Shown: positions 27,801 to 30,993 of the stretch, in pieces
Numbering within the stretch: position 1 is the stretch's first letter
Layout of the letters: each line of letters starts with the position of its first letter
Origin: UBA7862 sp050872785
Lineage (GTDB): Bacteria; Bacillota; Clostridia; Christensenellales; UBA1242
DNA: 64,000 bases
Assembly (NCBI GenBank): GCA_050872785.1
Contig: JBNMHO010000001.1
Span: forward strand, 62,001-126,000
Reading direction: 5' to 3'
Made by a program: the position numbers and the translations under genes
Notes under the pieces: model-generated
Seen by the model: only the letters and a program-made list of their open reading frames with translations
Database searches by the model: none
What the model was told of the DNA's origin: nothing

Positions 27801-28676
27801 GGCAGATTTTCCACTTTTGATTTGGATATTTTGAACAGTGATTGGTTCAACAATGCTAACAGTTGTTTGGGTTTTAAGTTTTTCGTTTGCTTGTTTCCTA
27901 TCTGCAGAGGCAGACGCTGGAAGGTTGTCAACATAGTTATTTGCTTTTGCAACAATTTCAAATTCGCCATAAACTCTTGGGTCAAGGATTTCAAGTTTTC
28001 CGTTTACAATGCTAAACGCTTCAACATCTTGTCCATCAATTTTTGCAAAGTAAACACCAGTTGCTTCGTCATAAGAAAGTTCCCATTCGTCAGAGCCATT
28101 TTTCAAAGCGGACACAACTTCATATCTCAAATTTTTGTCACCCACTTCATATTGTGGGAATTTTTCACTGAACTTGCTTGAGAACTTAATTGCATCAGCA
28201 ATGTTTACGCTTGAGCCATAAGCAACACCAACGCCACCTTCTTTGAATGCAATTTGAGTAGGAACGTCAGGCGCTTTGAACAGAAGTGTTTTTGCACCGT
28301 TGTCAGATTCTCTTGACCTAACAACAATCTTGAACACTCCTTCACCGCTTGGCGCTTTCACATCAAAAGTGTAGGACGTCTTTGCATTTCTATTTGCATT
28401 TTCGTCTGGCACAAGTGACGAAGGCGAATAGTTGTCAAACAACAAGTCCTCCGCAATATCGCTTGAGCAAGTCGCCTTTGCGTTGATTGTAACCTTGTCA
28501 CCAGGTTCAAGAATGTAACAGCCGTCCTTGCTGCTAAACTGCACATTCTTGTTTTCGGACGTGACGATAGAAACGACCGAAACATTTAGGTCGTCATACC
28601 TTCCGCCGCCACAAGCGACAAGAACCCCCGAAAGAGATAAAAGCATAATAGACATAAAAACGAAAAACTTTTTCAT
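3897..28676 (-). CDS. Giant (about 8,259-residue) Glug-repeat surface lipoprotein
   Basis: This is one uninterrupted frame of 24.8 kb. I start it at ATG 28676, with AAAGGATAGG placed 8 bases upstream; a GTG three codons earlier (28685) is possible. The N-terminus is a lipoprotein signal (MKKFF, hydrophobic core, LVAC) with lipidated Cys22. Residues about 30-1,100 look like Ig/Big-type beta domains. At about 1,110 the first Glug block opens (DLREL...FVLGADI...WQPIQNFSGTLNGY). A second Ig-like stretch covers about 1,700-2,580. Further block entries of the same kind occur near 2,585, 3,180, 3,795 and 4,530. From about 5,300 to 7,900 the protein is almost only Glug-like units of the form GGIVG-x(2)-GGxIxNC. 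Ser/Gly/Glu-rich linkers sit near residues 6,735 and 7,920. The last 280 residues are non-repetitive. There is no LPXTG and no C-terminal membrane segment, so anchoring must be by the N-terminal lipid alone. The gene is monocistronic, with its own promoter and a candidate terminator. Role inferred: extracellular adhesin or scaffold. Confidence 0.92.
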   Translation of the reverse strand: MKKFFVFMSIMLLSLSGVLVACGGGRYDDLNVSVVSIVTSENKNVQFSSKDGCYILEPGDKVTINAKATCSSDIAEDLLFDNYSPSSLVPDENANRNAKTSYTFDVKAPSGEGVFKIVVRSRESDNGAKTLLFKAPDVPTQIAFKEGGVGVAYGSSVNIADAIKFSSKFSEKFPQYEVGDKNLRYEVVSALKNGSDEWELSYDEATGVYFAKIDGQDVEAFSIVNGKLEILDPRVYGEFEIVAKANNYVDNLPASASADRKQANEKLKTQTTVSIVEPITVQNIQIKSGKSAGQINFSNIPQETKLSALLLNNFSGEWKDADNDSHFYNLENVTVSLRNKDAGKIDISALLESGMGSLSVDNSKEATELTSGGTVSGKEKSFTFSASGAAGTAFVDFVFTYQFGNKLEIKFSDLYEEYLKNLSEDVINYLKNLYGDSIFNKFVQFDVQSVPDGVSVYRENDRTALKENDVVAVFDRYNGTRGTKFEINIPFKKGTSDQDKKVKVYIKSENAASDFLEVSDYNGAITLKTEQVDGETIYYFERDLSVDTQNVFYVKAKQGSNFENKTFEVTVESLIETKIKLSNGQVVSSNSENGELKNKTFTFNIAPRKGVSEITVKTMVASDRFPTLGEEGVYSKLVLQKQNSDAAKGTLIAYALDADPSSDITLSYDSNVVKVQVVSDVASGFFAGQFADGQNLAGVLSVIGLKKGESKITLEADNGCKVVISVLVVENFDDDKVVLTVSGDSAIASNNLATTGSISVRVGEPFEVSYTVASAQDAVRSVAFLSSNEQVATISQRGMVTTVASGESIVTLEIKFYAFGINNGYDVWTERTCTRQVKVQAFVPAVSKTLSKTEIHVYDYNSLGGDLPSFDIQGKKDLSKVSFTINLEGKDGQVPTIVGTNYAEIKIASEDSRYIVGSLDGNVFSGVAYLPSGVTSKHVRIEVVIEEYGIKVSRFCDVYIEKAVMVDDIGVAVTENGTDLELETVENKSATLLATTKAGKTLTFETSILPQDARDKDLVVELFRATNGYDKGAKFVSLEEESLPKISYKGEEAYETIVRAGDNFNIFIDNASSGVFIVSISSADSVISETREDTYYVRTYNKTLNVVVKIEDGKLVPYVIKNSDDLRELNNSDRNFVLGADISLANENWQPIQNFSGTLNGYSNGKYFKITGLTLNDAAGENVGLFATLENRVEGGETASDPIRNYYGSIMNLKLVVSQIVVTTSSVAQNIGALVGLNKGLIVNCAVEVNNFKVTTTNAMDIGGMVGENNGVILSSEESFGKGNNSLEDETNQLGLLLDHYMRGETKDIRSLADFENLDYVSETVVKGNLEINATGAVNVGGIAGKSAGMINGIYGVFARKDELAISTNNAFATSYETEGVDADVNINTTSGSISGENANVGGIVGFVSGGSVVNVSANGQIGYVQDNAIRGVNKNVGGVAGIIYGENNVKVSNVLTTVRVSGNDFVGGAVGKAQNATLDLVRVENNSGNLGALIVANSGTVGGVVGYGKNVTISHSYSQGYADSYNSTYIANGDLKVLSNATASGIVGNAENVSIENSFSTFNFVGTNSAAAINQSEGVNIQNVYYIGVGASSLCGTGKAANGFSFFVALEYKEDAAGVQLAVKTSDLSGLNGGDDNYFVENETMRVVYPYAESEGNLDFESKVLAYTNKGEKYRLSRNIPTSIFTKANNNSGVANFHETKWKLTFNTTENNFAKTKFFALQDENFQNGRMALVANLSDEEERNTLSVQDLFDIIALPSGIKYAHLLLEMSRNNIAEVTSDGNIVLKNAGYTTLKIVVKENKSVSCEIDLYVVRNFDKLVLNSGITLAEDYIGKTTTVGTNVDVNVIATLCEYAKATQDRVIYGILGNSQYVLTSVSSEGYSLRLDVYDAEGNRAAEYFNSASQEEKDNAVFVRSANSLKFLKVGVWTIKPVVEYARDGIEFEYICDDWTFYLNAISGATNITTRSESKEITLYGEVRNDNLSVVVTADSDEAPELEYDVLKLKNNGEYEKIDKTDAEFPFVLPEKDTETHSPFVTQKQGSGYIYQFSLMLKDDVRNTSEISLYKLRIWDKQGALASRPAEIVVHVVPQVVDNISTTHYAYVDEIATISSGNVVEGYVYSYTDVPTNTLIAGEDGLLAIDISPYYANIKKVVVKSSCTDGTSRLGFMQLVKVTSTDGRDALVYAPMQQGIEDGALQLGLASYAKGDFTLNGNYATLTNAQYFFGPDESDSDVSNVARLYVKTLAPSDVSRDAKFRITIEITCEQADSENENLIETTSTSEHLFTIQSAYGVRMNITHEGTERKIIAYTGAGEEADWLDIEPITPNGAEATLSLEVEDASGNKISDEDVPSYATLETINGKTSLVLGESANVGQKINIKLTTNIKLDNVIVSYTHVETVNVVDAVINSISIGGAENGVIEMTSASIRVLSIDVQGFGKQETLENIEKLIAQSVFMIENDREGKALYWFATVDGSKNEYNIDSSSFGDSLPFVVNKVIMGNSSSTRQSIDSNVLGYDGNSRIEFTYEPRVMYLQGSASSGKVDLRVEFSYVYKNGQIIPVPTSILQSDFVISAEATVVVSESLGEENLRPIETEADLRAMVAGGEYILMNDLTLTDWNPIAANFSSFDGNGKVITIKSFAYSTNTTNSSIDLGLFSEISQNSLVKNVIVAYPDNMQGDLNGNFDGIDLSSYNAVNFGGFAAINNGIITNCDVISISSNGQVANNISSYNNAGYALAIKTNKTAKNANIAGFVAQNNGTITNSRVGRNSVMVFSKSSSGDATESPEKLSTVAPVFVMSVEGAGNVAGFVADNSGTISSSYANNLQMEVFSGSYGTKNIKTSGFVVSNNGFIHGSYVAGWEGVKKDGVQVVQEGQNNRKHGGGIYTNGIVSGFVYYNDGFVEDCYSNINISGEHTYAYVSNGLSSRIDAEQDINIPVASGFVYVMGEKATIRTSYSLSYVKSKSTNAHAMFQGCLNGVDVDSSRRPTQTSLKYGTIENCYFLMEKDDDVERSHERAIMLSTGDANEEECDSATINEFISEGSFNGFAFDPDTLRSSTYESSGGVWTIVKDGIYGYPELLSANNVTMSARVRGQTETEEGIVTKYYFNYIQGYDAGTVKNPYLVYSEDSYNNVFKSKQQESFDNNITAKFTGNIRLVKSFVMEKRSTYSSSVEYTSNQGSVSVFDGNYLTISNIDLGESAEDSFGLFKDIYGAGVKNLTLGVNSIVSGNCTAVGALAGVIVDSVISNITLVAMGSEDNWNITGNNYVGALAGAVISSTYSTTSATGTRFSRISNIRSNLSVTSSRTSSQGSQTRVITSTDLWEAIAPRNISTGGNYASASNLRLSNLPKNVYYAGGIAGVVSLSQRSSDRNSILMDKVNVDNVHVGSFVQNSKLSGASVDSNGDYDGNVNILSNYVGGLFGFVGEETYVENSSFIVGNNSTLTSSQVVGGLTAFNLGKISKSYVGFDKETTEKLNNHLIAVTTGGTNTDTFNGTLFGGTPEFVGGLVGINSSTTVYRSGSILDSYNRVDVRNIYATSLGGIVGASSSGTISNVYTTASLRANDDASKTHIGAIIGEVVDSETGYIKIVDKVGQDEAKLHLANIVALNIYNSDDFSRLVEFDSNGGKIGALYGFYSNQKTEDSEGIVDITSGDNGIYVNHYGLKNIGCDYVREIAIQFGDELGNSNFDLAKYKEKESEATIFEYWGVGEGGKKDTYLNKSLSEKILPDQFLKLFSTTLNANKAARDKYFSTDKWSREIWRYDAPNNNDDEYDVLPVLEYGFNAATEKIYTAEEFYNKLGAKNTAGKTYMIMRDIDFGSETSFRPITETFEGSLYGANITYTETVGSEVKVYRRKPILFNVNLKSSNASEKYAMFISTRNATFSNFNVVVADYNVTYDYSGTKDGTQSFGAVLVASAENSTQINNVFVYGDLTGNYGRISSTTGSDDYAGGNIDEIVVSQGAYYRGNTLENYSNPYLVVGSGSGTTYVYNNTTLQFVDKENNFLKIGKSNTISTNATTFGTLVGTSANTVVNISHSSANLGLNVNYDGCKGSTARTVGGIAGSIKGELRNVVSKVDITVIDKENTPISSLSVGGVAGSMLGRMENVYANNRTINVGDSDHPFRTSSDVKTNAIYVGGLVGSADSYLANQGEESSRVGSASQIYANDMAINVYAKGNSYVAGAIAISTFNISKAEVKQSVDENGNAKRSISLNCLSTMGTDDLYVLGGVVATSSAQDIRNVYSNVSLQLTGANFNTAIVGGIAGYLTGKSSYTFDSVVVDADSLKVLNGGKNVPKGAQIFVGGIVGKTEKDTDTISINKTISTADIICDQFATMSIGGFVAKVAKLKVSTSVVLGDITLNRVLGSTSNYDEITNNAADVVSLFLPESPTYVGGLVGDCKVLDNASDTRNVLVASTIRDYAMGQKLNLYIGAVCGRQRDDDMAKVSTNLIVTCENIALVSNELSNVKNVSQTELSDPNGDGIFGEIYNNGLKGTQVDTNSKIYSKFYSKYAERTVGEAKVTTKEGSKLRPITFDNATVLENNQYYILDDNIELENSVQVEKYSFNGNEMLAVGWVLNAQGFEIIAKNGDKRIPVFDTITRNSAVSALMLNISGDIQNTREDLLAPLANINEGFVYASSVVGKINTSLDVSSFVYTNNGVINKCFSMADINTSSGVGGLVSANGTRTDNNYKIGNIYDSYYTGSIELTDTNNETPVGTLAKLSSYGVISNSYTMADIAVAEGTKKYSATYPVASVTPLDGNSEWKAKANFYRVYYDYIPYVAGNEGQNMSSISDRTINSNFISSTGFYLWTVSFTGETNSTTQTANTSNATISEMFQTHWIVPERDKSTGALKGELVDFFSYAEGSSSAENTIGIDSTWFNYGYITKNYINVFSGTTRDKNISSTSPFPKLVRKYFNSIYTGNGLADRLGNSYAPDVVNVLGGGVGPVNGGEVQGFTNMPYSVKHAGLFDIFVSSNNIGTSPKYRYYRFTKNQVNFAKYSKVTYWSESWDNQGMEFYGNLDGALDDDGNDTTQVVNMYSTNGLVRAIVTHDQTISVRETGSEQEKDYKVATVVQNITFANSYSKTGLVAGVLDDENAIVNNIGVASENYVFNGNLANLFKANVAKINGDNFDPVEEKDESTGKVIRQYYKLKDETVASLRESLGRDFGSLTIDKNSFEKKKSDAKNNKNNDMSIWVVNTQFFAAFFISEVKAETVGANFTLEESGESKVGTWTIVQGIDLNDLPKDNLLAYEGVSRSGGEALPSIITNRITNLVVKSKFTTGETNYGLNLTNDNSYKHMYSDTPAFAGGYIGLMQKGKISGIFSNKDSNLSVGAYDETSDSTSYSGGIVGIMTGGSIEFKEKSKENNGNGVLRNVTVGGGMSINQVVQPRSYSGGVVGLLECELSGIEIQEDSNVKVYGIYGAGGIAGAVYGGTITNCVVAGENVVGIASRNFVSTSDKTYEQFLPAFKDTRMTQYGEMTNLKQGSAAKPDMNLISMSDVLASTVNLGGIVGFAKATANTTVVDNCVFGKVNSDGNSAVQGSAKLSYEIKYLAGYYSIMVGGIVGNVVEANGAHVNISNCTYAGNIDMKSSQTILAGGIVGSMNGGTIASCKALQEAKVETDIIWDLLNPWIVPEDVALDASKEKFVTRKDTWEKLKEYYKKAKNEFASDENLTFKKAIDIIYSYVQDTTGTINDALDDNKALNIKRSLTFVIDGYSVSGGIVGRIVKGNIGNAEEDNVTNAAFISAATRAGGIVGEATSSGSVIVIINAKNTGAVKANGKLKLYTSMAIGAGVSLNVDSDIEGKIRGESENIISGDKGYFGEATGTDADGKKNQTKSGQALMGLRKIILGIITKKKEDKSAESFSVGGSFSEEAGADVLLKLALTASTVLEDGAAGGIVGAIECTGISQSNADVIIEKCNSEVKLNQTSGEEFKVNSIGGMFTEFSGGIAGLAVATTSSNNIVIRNCSSNSLVRGYMIRSFAGGIVGYMQKARVEDCVNYSDGLGSFFSSIGNGDIWKDFTGMIGNIFGSSFLLSFPNVAGGIVGYLNDGRVINCSSGKTFISGATNYSFVMGLRVAGGIVGVMDGGSIEANWKKDENGKLSGGFTFNSGTVWALTGIAGGIVGVLNNGKIQSLGSNVDSKSIMKLLVKIVTEMSTNNGEMPDLSSYALNGNGFVITSLTSIVIGSISGGCIGYLSGVSPAGTDTAKLSGMINLGYVFPNLAAFLYAPKVSGALTTLSGTTISQSVEDIGDDIQSLIDGKFTGPINKTLDKSPKKYAHRFTVDVMIDDDPTSLIDIQLGGQFGLGFSFNSALFKPILSLLGDVGFDGGIPVSTYINGVVVNQYNYTIKSKSTNYSSSDSIDSRLNYLDTIVAFTDEDLAAIKEENGTGTDVGKLGGGASGGIVGMVRTSQPITFSLCLSFGIKLAGVNPGEPWTTILSAFQSGVIASSGSAGGIIGAVINQQFGSEKFKSNGKDVNGKDVSYEHDLKKTVSSEGNIIVTLSSNFATVMGDENAGGIIGYASKCAKIVSFNEKEPLYGIVANYGSISGSYAAGGLIGLADGASVNDNHVEAALSSHEISIRTTWDGQTKWESPSITTPDLSNWAIFRATNSGQVAHAKYSGGGIGKMSKGSQMYMTTVAGSAFAYLTNPVGFLLGGQITISSPQFAGGLAGTVKEGAMISGSCAVGTDSKETSSFFSPAITIFAGKCDEPNGTNATQSITSNNPIVGDGETSGGESGGSTGGESGSSEPTISEPASGEEVVTTNGYAGGAVGVYGGGNIGGITGVRTNTNVKSVVIANCVNVGGFTRSYNLLGKTVEYEVLKSAYVGGAIGYLTSPIKDVEANLEVGDKTVTKIYSRVNVDVRSQSIQNGMIATGGYIGCVEFDSSITDTDKRTLSLNFIFGSGTNGKNVKVTAGKGGAAGGVIGELNNAILKNVVSQAQVIPKEDSVVGGIVGRMVGNSQISNCYVLQIAETSSSVWTYHGYEGSGVDLGEYKLQDAKKLRGDSALFEKVNANINEWVNGSHKVNVGGENPAVENKVVHTSKAFVYKLATALSSYSSNGNFGVGTASDSNGTYYVLTKSYDVVTSKDPVYDVEFGVMEKGQVEKKDDNGNATGEYEEGDVFVPRSVKFSVESTFEVVDTQLVGDATADNVVSGAVAGGAVGSLEDTSVIATNVYVDTTVSQAEAVGGLVGVAKGGTIGQATKDSDTDPFIVGGTIANSTYGGGLAGKIDGGVTINKALIRQIKPIKGEVQGTGGLIVRGKGGKDIMGAGAYAGIMLSGSLSAATQGAVTIVESYDGEFNVSGTYQTEIYGEKIVGGAVAWLAGGSINGCSFANGGTSYNEAEKVKVGSSEEDTVVAGGNYKIYNNGYDTDVTSLDGMIKQAHQVAAGGLVGKMTGGKLVGGTAPDISGVNVGGLVGFLGKDRDSSGTDKGYTRAAKDGETGGQFGIVYDNDVKNAPQIGTEDNADNAPTSGNVRLTSKGFAGAYVGVMNRGVINNVKTVDGSKVTAVKNNNSNSFKNTETYLGGAIGAIVGVTSDVKSGNFQANVVEGGEYAGGLAGYFSANASWEPTGTFGLEKISGACYVGGRFGRVDEGIFDTIDLTLSTAKLPSQVEGATLQGEYVGGIIGYVGENGKKTVEFGSDSGMTISSHLKMKATVAAGIIVGAVGQNAQVKLNGCEFSLSVDMESSGDVNAEYFGGFAGMVESGAKLGSASDTEKAKVKTKILTYAKRTADGKTEQSKPEIHDSFGAVVGLVESGAYVFNIIAMNFDEAYNEEKINYNFGGIAGINKGTIGQCESQISTEGKGITLTKTGLSVGGIVAVNEGGAVIDVKNSAQLEVLNKTNPVFFGGLVGTMKGGAIVNSENSGELTGLGKEIYVGGLVGYAATPDASKNEIVGSKNTAAINAQYDINATTSDSSSSETGGTSSGTATNTGNNPSKEKATWETNNISSTISGDNVSAIQSALDEIYKGAIGGLIGKATSAYIDENSSSTTDINGYAYYKQNAEKVNDKTYEEGNDKDEVYKDIIYERRGQYVGHAKHSDGVIIAKGSGESDTFKPEVKKIEGEEPGVSINWLGREGESSELKERYVIIYYKLEWTWSETVNKYTAAATPYGKYSTEKGNDTLNTNASEPERMVSEIKEEDSWWYKEMLKKANASLSGNLTRSEANGPEWYSYSISEPVVSGYYNMQCDTGEGLPYVGGSTTDGSVEEKVRNARDKGDGDNKYITQTTQSAYTLQSLYSYKRKGDTGTSWDSEKIDQEIKKFTFKQET

Positions 28677-28744
28677 AACCAGCACCTATCCTTTATTATG
28701 TTGAATTTTGCCCGAAATATAAATCAAAGTTCTATTCGTGTATA

Positions 28745-28774
28745 ATTATATCTTATTATGGCATTTCTTGTCAA
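28745..28774 (-). promoter_or_regulatory. Sigma-A promoter of the giant lipoprotein gene
   Basis: On minus, TTGACA (28774-28769), an 18-base spacer and TATAAT (28750-28745): both hexamers match the consensus perfectly. The predicted start near 28738 gives a leader of about 60 bases before the ATG at 28676. Confidence 0.8.
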
Positions 28775-29084
28775 AGAAATGAGGCAGAAAATGAAAAATA
28801 AATATTAAATTTTCCCTATTTTTTTACCCAATTTTGCTTGACAAATTTTTATCAATTTTTTCGCCTTATTTTGCAAAATTTACAAACAAAAAGTTGTCCA
28901 CAATATTTCGCAAAATGTGGATAACTAGCGACAATTAGCTATTATATATTCAAAATTAGCAACATTTAAAAACAAGAAAACTTAACTTAATTTCTAAACC
29001 TCGCATAACGTGCGAAAACTGTAAATTTTCTTATAAAATTACGCCTAAAACAAAACACTTAAAATTCACTCATTTTTACATCAA
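28775..29084. other. AT-rich intergenic region with an inverted DnaA-box-like pair
   Basis: About 310 bases between the giant gene's promoter and the spoIIID terminator. I see no gene. The only notable structure is TTGTCCACA at 28894-28902 facing TGTGGATAA at 28916-28924, 13 bases apart. It could form a hairpin with 8 of 9 pairs, or be a DnaA-box-like pair. There is no dnaA or dnaN nearby and no array of boxes, so an origin is not supported. Confidence 0.45.
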
Positions 29085-29123
29085 AATAAACGCCAAATGT
29101 AGCATGAAATTGCTACTTTTGGC
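29085..29123 (-). terminator. Terminator of spoIIID, overlapping its last codons
   Basis: GCCAAAAGTAGCA / TGCTACATTTGGC (on minus) forms a 13-position stem with one mismatch and a 6-base loop, followed by GTTTATTTT. The 5' arm includes the TAG stop codon at 29115-29113 and the codons just before it. Confidence 0.75.
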
Positions 29124-29364
29124 ACTTATATTTTCTTCTTGTAGCTTCTCCACCCCTAATATGACGTTCCGAGAGGTTAAATTTAAGCAATTTATTCACT
29201 TTATTATATATCGAAGGGTTAAGAGTTTTAAGTTTTTTGGATAAATCGTTATGAACTGTGCTTTTTGACACACCAAAATATTTTGCAACACTTCTCACAG
29301 TTCCATTGTTCTTTAAAATAAAATCTGCTTCCGCAAACACCCTTGACGTAATTGACAATTTCAT
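29113..29364 (-). CDS. spoIIID: Stage III sporulation transcription factor SpoIIID
   Basis: This 83-residue protein has the whole SpoIIID layout: a helix-turn-helix (TVRSVAKYFGVSKSTVHNDL, about residues 22-41) and the conserved C-terminal basic part ending in RHIRGGEATRRKYK. SpoIIID is the mother-cell DNA-binding regulator that follows sigma-E and prepares the switch to sigma-K. I start at ATG 29364 because AAAGGAG lies 9 bases upstream; the longer frame from a TTG at 29397 has no Shine-Dalgarno. It lies downstream of spoIIQ, as in B. subtilis and many clostridia, but here an acyl carrier protein gene with its own terminator sits between. A sigma-E-like promoter overlaps the upstream region. 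Confidence 0.95.
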   Translation of the reverse strand: MKLSITSRVFAEADFILKNNGTVRSVAKYFGVSKSTVHNDLSKKLKTLNPSIYNKVNKLLKFNLSERHIRGGEATRRKYKCQK

Positions 29365-29384
29365 TCCACCATGCTCCTTTGTAA

Positions 29385-29413
29385 TTTTTATGAGCAAAAG
29401 TGAAAAAATATGT
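29385..29413 (-). promoter_or_regulatory. Possible sigma-E promoter of spoIIID
   Basis: On minus, ACATATT (29413-29407), 14 bases, then CATAAAAA (29392-29385). The sigma-E consensus KMATATT-N14-CATACAMT is matched at 6 of 7 and 6 of 8 positions with the correct spacing. spoIIID is a classic sigma-E target. A caveat is that a start near 29378 would leave a very short leader that trims the first bases of the Shine-Dalgarno. Confidence 0.35.
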
Positions 29414-29439
29414 CATTTTTTGTCGCAAAATGTTAAAAA

Positions 29440-29464
29440 CAAAAAAGCACCCATAAAGGATGCT
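29440..29464 (-). terminator. Terminator of the acyl carrier protein gene
   Basis: AGCATCC-TTTAT-GGGTGCT followed by a run of Ts on minus, with a 7-bp stem. It isolates the acp transcript from spoIIID. Confidence 0.85.
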
Positions 29465-29482
29465 AATTTGTAGGATTTTGGT

Positions 29483-29713
29483 TTACTTTTTTACACTGTC
29501 AATGAATGCGACAATGTTACCAACGGTTTTAAGGTCTTCAACCTTATCATCTGGAACACTAATTCCAAATTCTTCTTCAAGTGACATAAGCATTTCGATC
29601 ATGTCAAGTGAATCAGCCCCCAAATCTTCAATGAGCTTTGAGTCTTCGTTGATTTTTTCTACTTGCACATTAAGTTGATTTGCAAGCATTTGCTTAACTT
29701 TGTCTAAGGTCAT
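29483..29713 (-). CDS. acpP: Acyl carrier protein
   Basis: The protein has 76 residues, the normal ACP length. The phosphopantetheine attachment motif GADSLDMIE is present, with the Ser at about residue 34, followed by the typical acidic helix II and a VGNIVAFIDS C-terminal helix. It carries acyl chains for type II fatty acid synthesis in the cytoplasm. I use the ATG at 29713 because GGAGG lies directly before it; the frame can be extended 4 codons to a TTG, but that would place the Shine-Dalgarno inside the gene. It has its own sigma-A promoter and terminator, so it is probably a free-standing unit although it lies between spoIIQ and spoIIID. No other fab genes are in the window. Confidence 0.95.
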   Translation of the reverse strand: MTLDKVKQMLANQLNVQVEKINEDSKLIEDLGADSLDMIEMLMSLEEEFGISVPDDKVEDLKTVGNIVAFIDSVKK

Positions 29714-29745
29714 AATATCCTCCAAAAGTATTATTCTACTTAAAC

Positions 29746-29774
29746 ATTATAACTCATTGAAAAATAATAGTAAA
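29746..29774 (-). promoter_or_regulatory. Sigma-A promoter of the ACP gene
   Basis: On minus, TTTACT (29774-29769), a 17-base spacer and a perfect TATAAT (29751-29746), 33 bases before the ACP start codon. Confidence 0.65.
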
Positions 29775-29794
29775 GTGTTTTTTGAAAATTTTTA

Positions 29795-30382
29795 TTATTT
29801 GTTAGAATTTTCTAGATAAAGATTTGGGTCAACTTTTACGCCGTCAAGCAAAACTTCAAAATGCAAGTGGGCGCCGTCCTTTGCTTCGTTTTTGGCACTG
29901 GTGGAGATTGTTCCAATCTTTTGACCACTTTTCACTCGGTCACCAACTTTCACATCAACTTTTTCGTCAAGTGAGCCATAAACTGTTTGCAACTTGTCGT
30001 TGTGTTTTATGGTTACAACTGTGCCTGTTAAATAATTTGATTCCACAGACACCACTTCACCATTTGCAACAGCCACAACTTCAGCCCCTTCAGCACCCTT
30101 AATGTCAACAGCCTTATGTGCTTCCCATTGTTTCAAAGTTGCGTTGTATTTGAGAGTTTTGTTGGAATAGTCTTTTATCACTTCGCCGCCTTTCACAGGT
30201 TGAACAAAAGTGATTGATGTAGGAGAACTCGTCTGAACATTGCCATTTTTAATGTTCTTTGAACTATTTAAGCTGGTCGCAGAAACCACCGCCACAAGTA
30301 CAATAGCCAACAAACACATTGATGACGAAACTATCGCTCTTTTGTATCTTTGCCAAAACCCCCTAAAGTCAATTTTTCTCAT
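29795..30382 (-). CDS. spoIIQ: SpoIIQ-like M23 (LytM) sporulation peptidase
   Basis: 195 residues. A short basic N-terminus is followed by one membrane segment (about residues 17-37), a linker, and a LytM/M23 domain. The metal-binding motifs are complete: HKAVD (H-x3-D, about residue 95) and HLHFE (H-x-H, about residue 170). The B. subtilis protein has lost one of these, whereas clostridial SpoIIQ proteins keep them. In the family SpoIIQ sits in the forespore membrane, docks with SpoIIIAH across the intermembrane space, and can act on peptidoglycan. I chose ATG 30382 for its AAGGAGGG Shine-Dalgarno; the upstream codons (to 30430) lack one. The identification rests on fold and on proximity to spoIIID; a general wall hydrolase is the alternative. 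Confidence 0.8.
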   Translation of the reverse strand: MRKIDFRGFWQRYKRAIVSSSMCLLAIVLVAVVSATSLNSSKNIKNGNVQTSSPTSITFVQPVKGGEVIKDYSNKTLKYNATLKQWEAHKAVDIKGAEGAEVVAVANGEVVSVESNYLTGTVVTIKHNDKLQTVYGSLDEKVDVKVGDRVKSGQKIGTISTSAKNEAKDGAHLHFEVLLDGVKVDPNLYLENSNK

Positions 30383-30492
30383 ATTTCCCTCCTTGCCAAA
30401 ATTGTTGACAGTTTGGAAAATTTTAAACAACTATTTTAAATATTTTTATTCGCCAAAAACCGCTATATTTCGTGCTTTTAGAAATTATATAA

Positions 30493-30993
30493 TTAGTAAG
30501 AGCCATATATAAGTGGTGAGCCAAAGATTATTTCTCCATTTGAATAAACGATATGCAAATTCACCTTTTGCCCGTTAGCCCATCTAAATTCACCAAACTC
30601 GCTTGCAAAGCCAAAAGTAGCGATTATATCACCCATTTTTTCTGTATGGATATTTCTTAAATTAAGTTCATTTATTATATCTGAATATTTATCCATATCA
30701 CCTTTTATTTTTCCTTGTTTAAACTTAACATCTTTGTAAAAATTATTATTAGAGAAAACAAAAAGATAATGTCCGTTTTTTACAATATGAGCGGAATGTA
30801 GCGATTTTCTCTCGACATTCACATCATCATTTGAACAATCATAAATATAACAAAATTCCACCCCGTCAAACTGGGAAAAATAATCATAAAATCTATCTCT
30901 CGCACAAAAGCCAAACATCACAAAGCCAAATAATGCCAAAAGAATTAAATATGTAGCAACTCTAAGCAAAATATTTGTAGAAAACTTCCTCAT
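30493..30993 (-). CDS. Membrane-anchored protein of unknown function
   Basis: 166 residues from ATG 30993, chosen because GAGGG lies 5 bases upstream (the frame could extend to 31020). One membrane segment spans about residues 10-32. The rest is a small extracytoplasmic domain with no motif I recognise (contains CYIYDCSND with two Cys, and GEFRWANGQ). It lies just upstream of spoIIQ on the same strand with a gap of about 110 bases and could be co-transcribed. I cannot assign a function. Confidence 0.7.
   Translation of the reverse strand: MRKFSTNILLRVATYLILLALFGFVMFGFCARDRFYDYFSQFDGVEFCYIYDCSNDDVNVERKSLHSAHIVKNGHYLFVFSNNNFYKDVKFKQGKIKGDMDKYSDIINELNLRNIHTEKMGDIIATFGFASEFGEFRWANGQKVNLHIVYSNGEIIFGSPLIYGSY

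Noticed and set aside
3897..28676. Gene fragmentation or assembly error in the giant gene
   Set aside because: I see no stop or frame break, and the repeats are diverged rather than identical copies, so collapse or duplication artefacts are not evident from this sequence alone.
28894..28924. Origin of replication based on two DnaA-box-like sequences
   Set aside because: Only two boxes, no dnaA/dnaN/rpmH neighbourhood and similar pairs elsewhere, one of which is a terminator.
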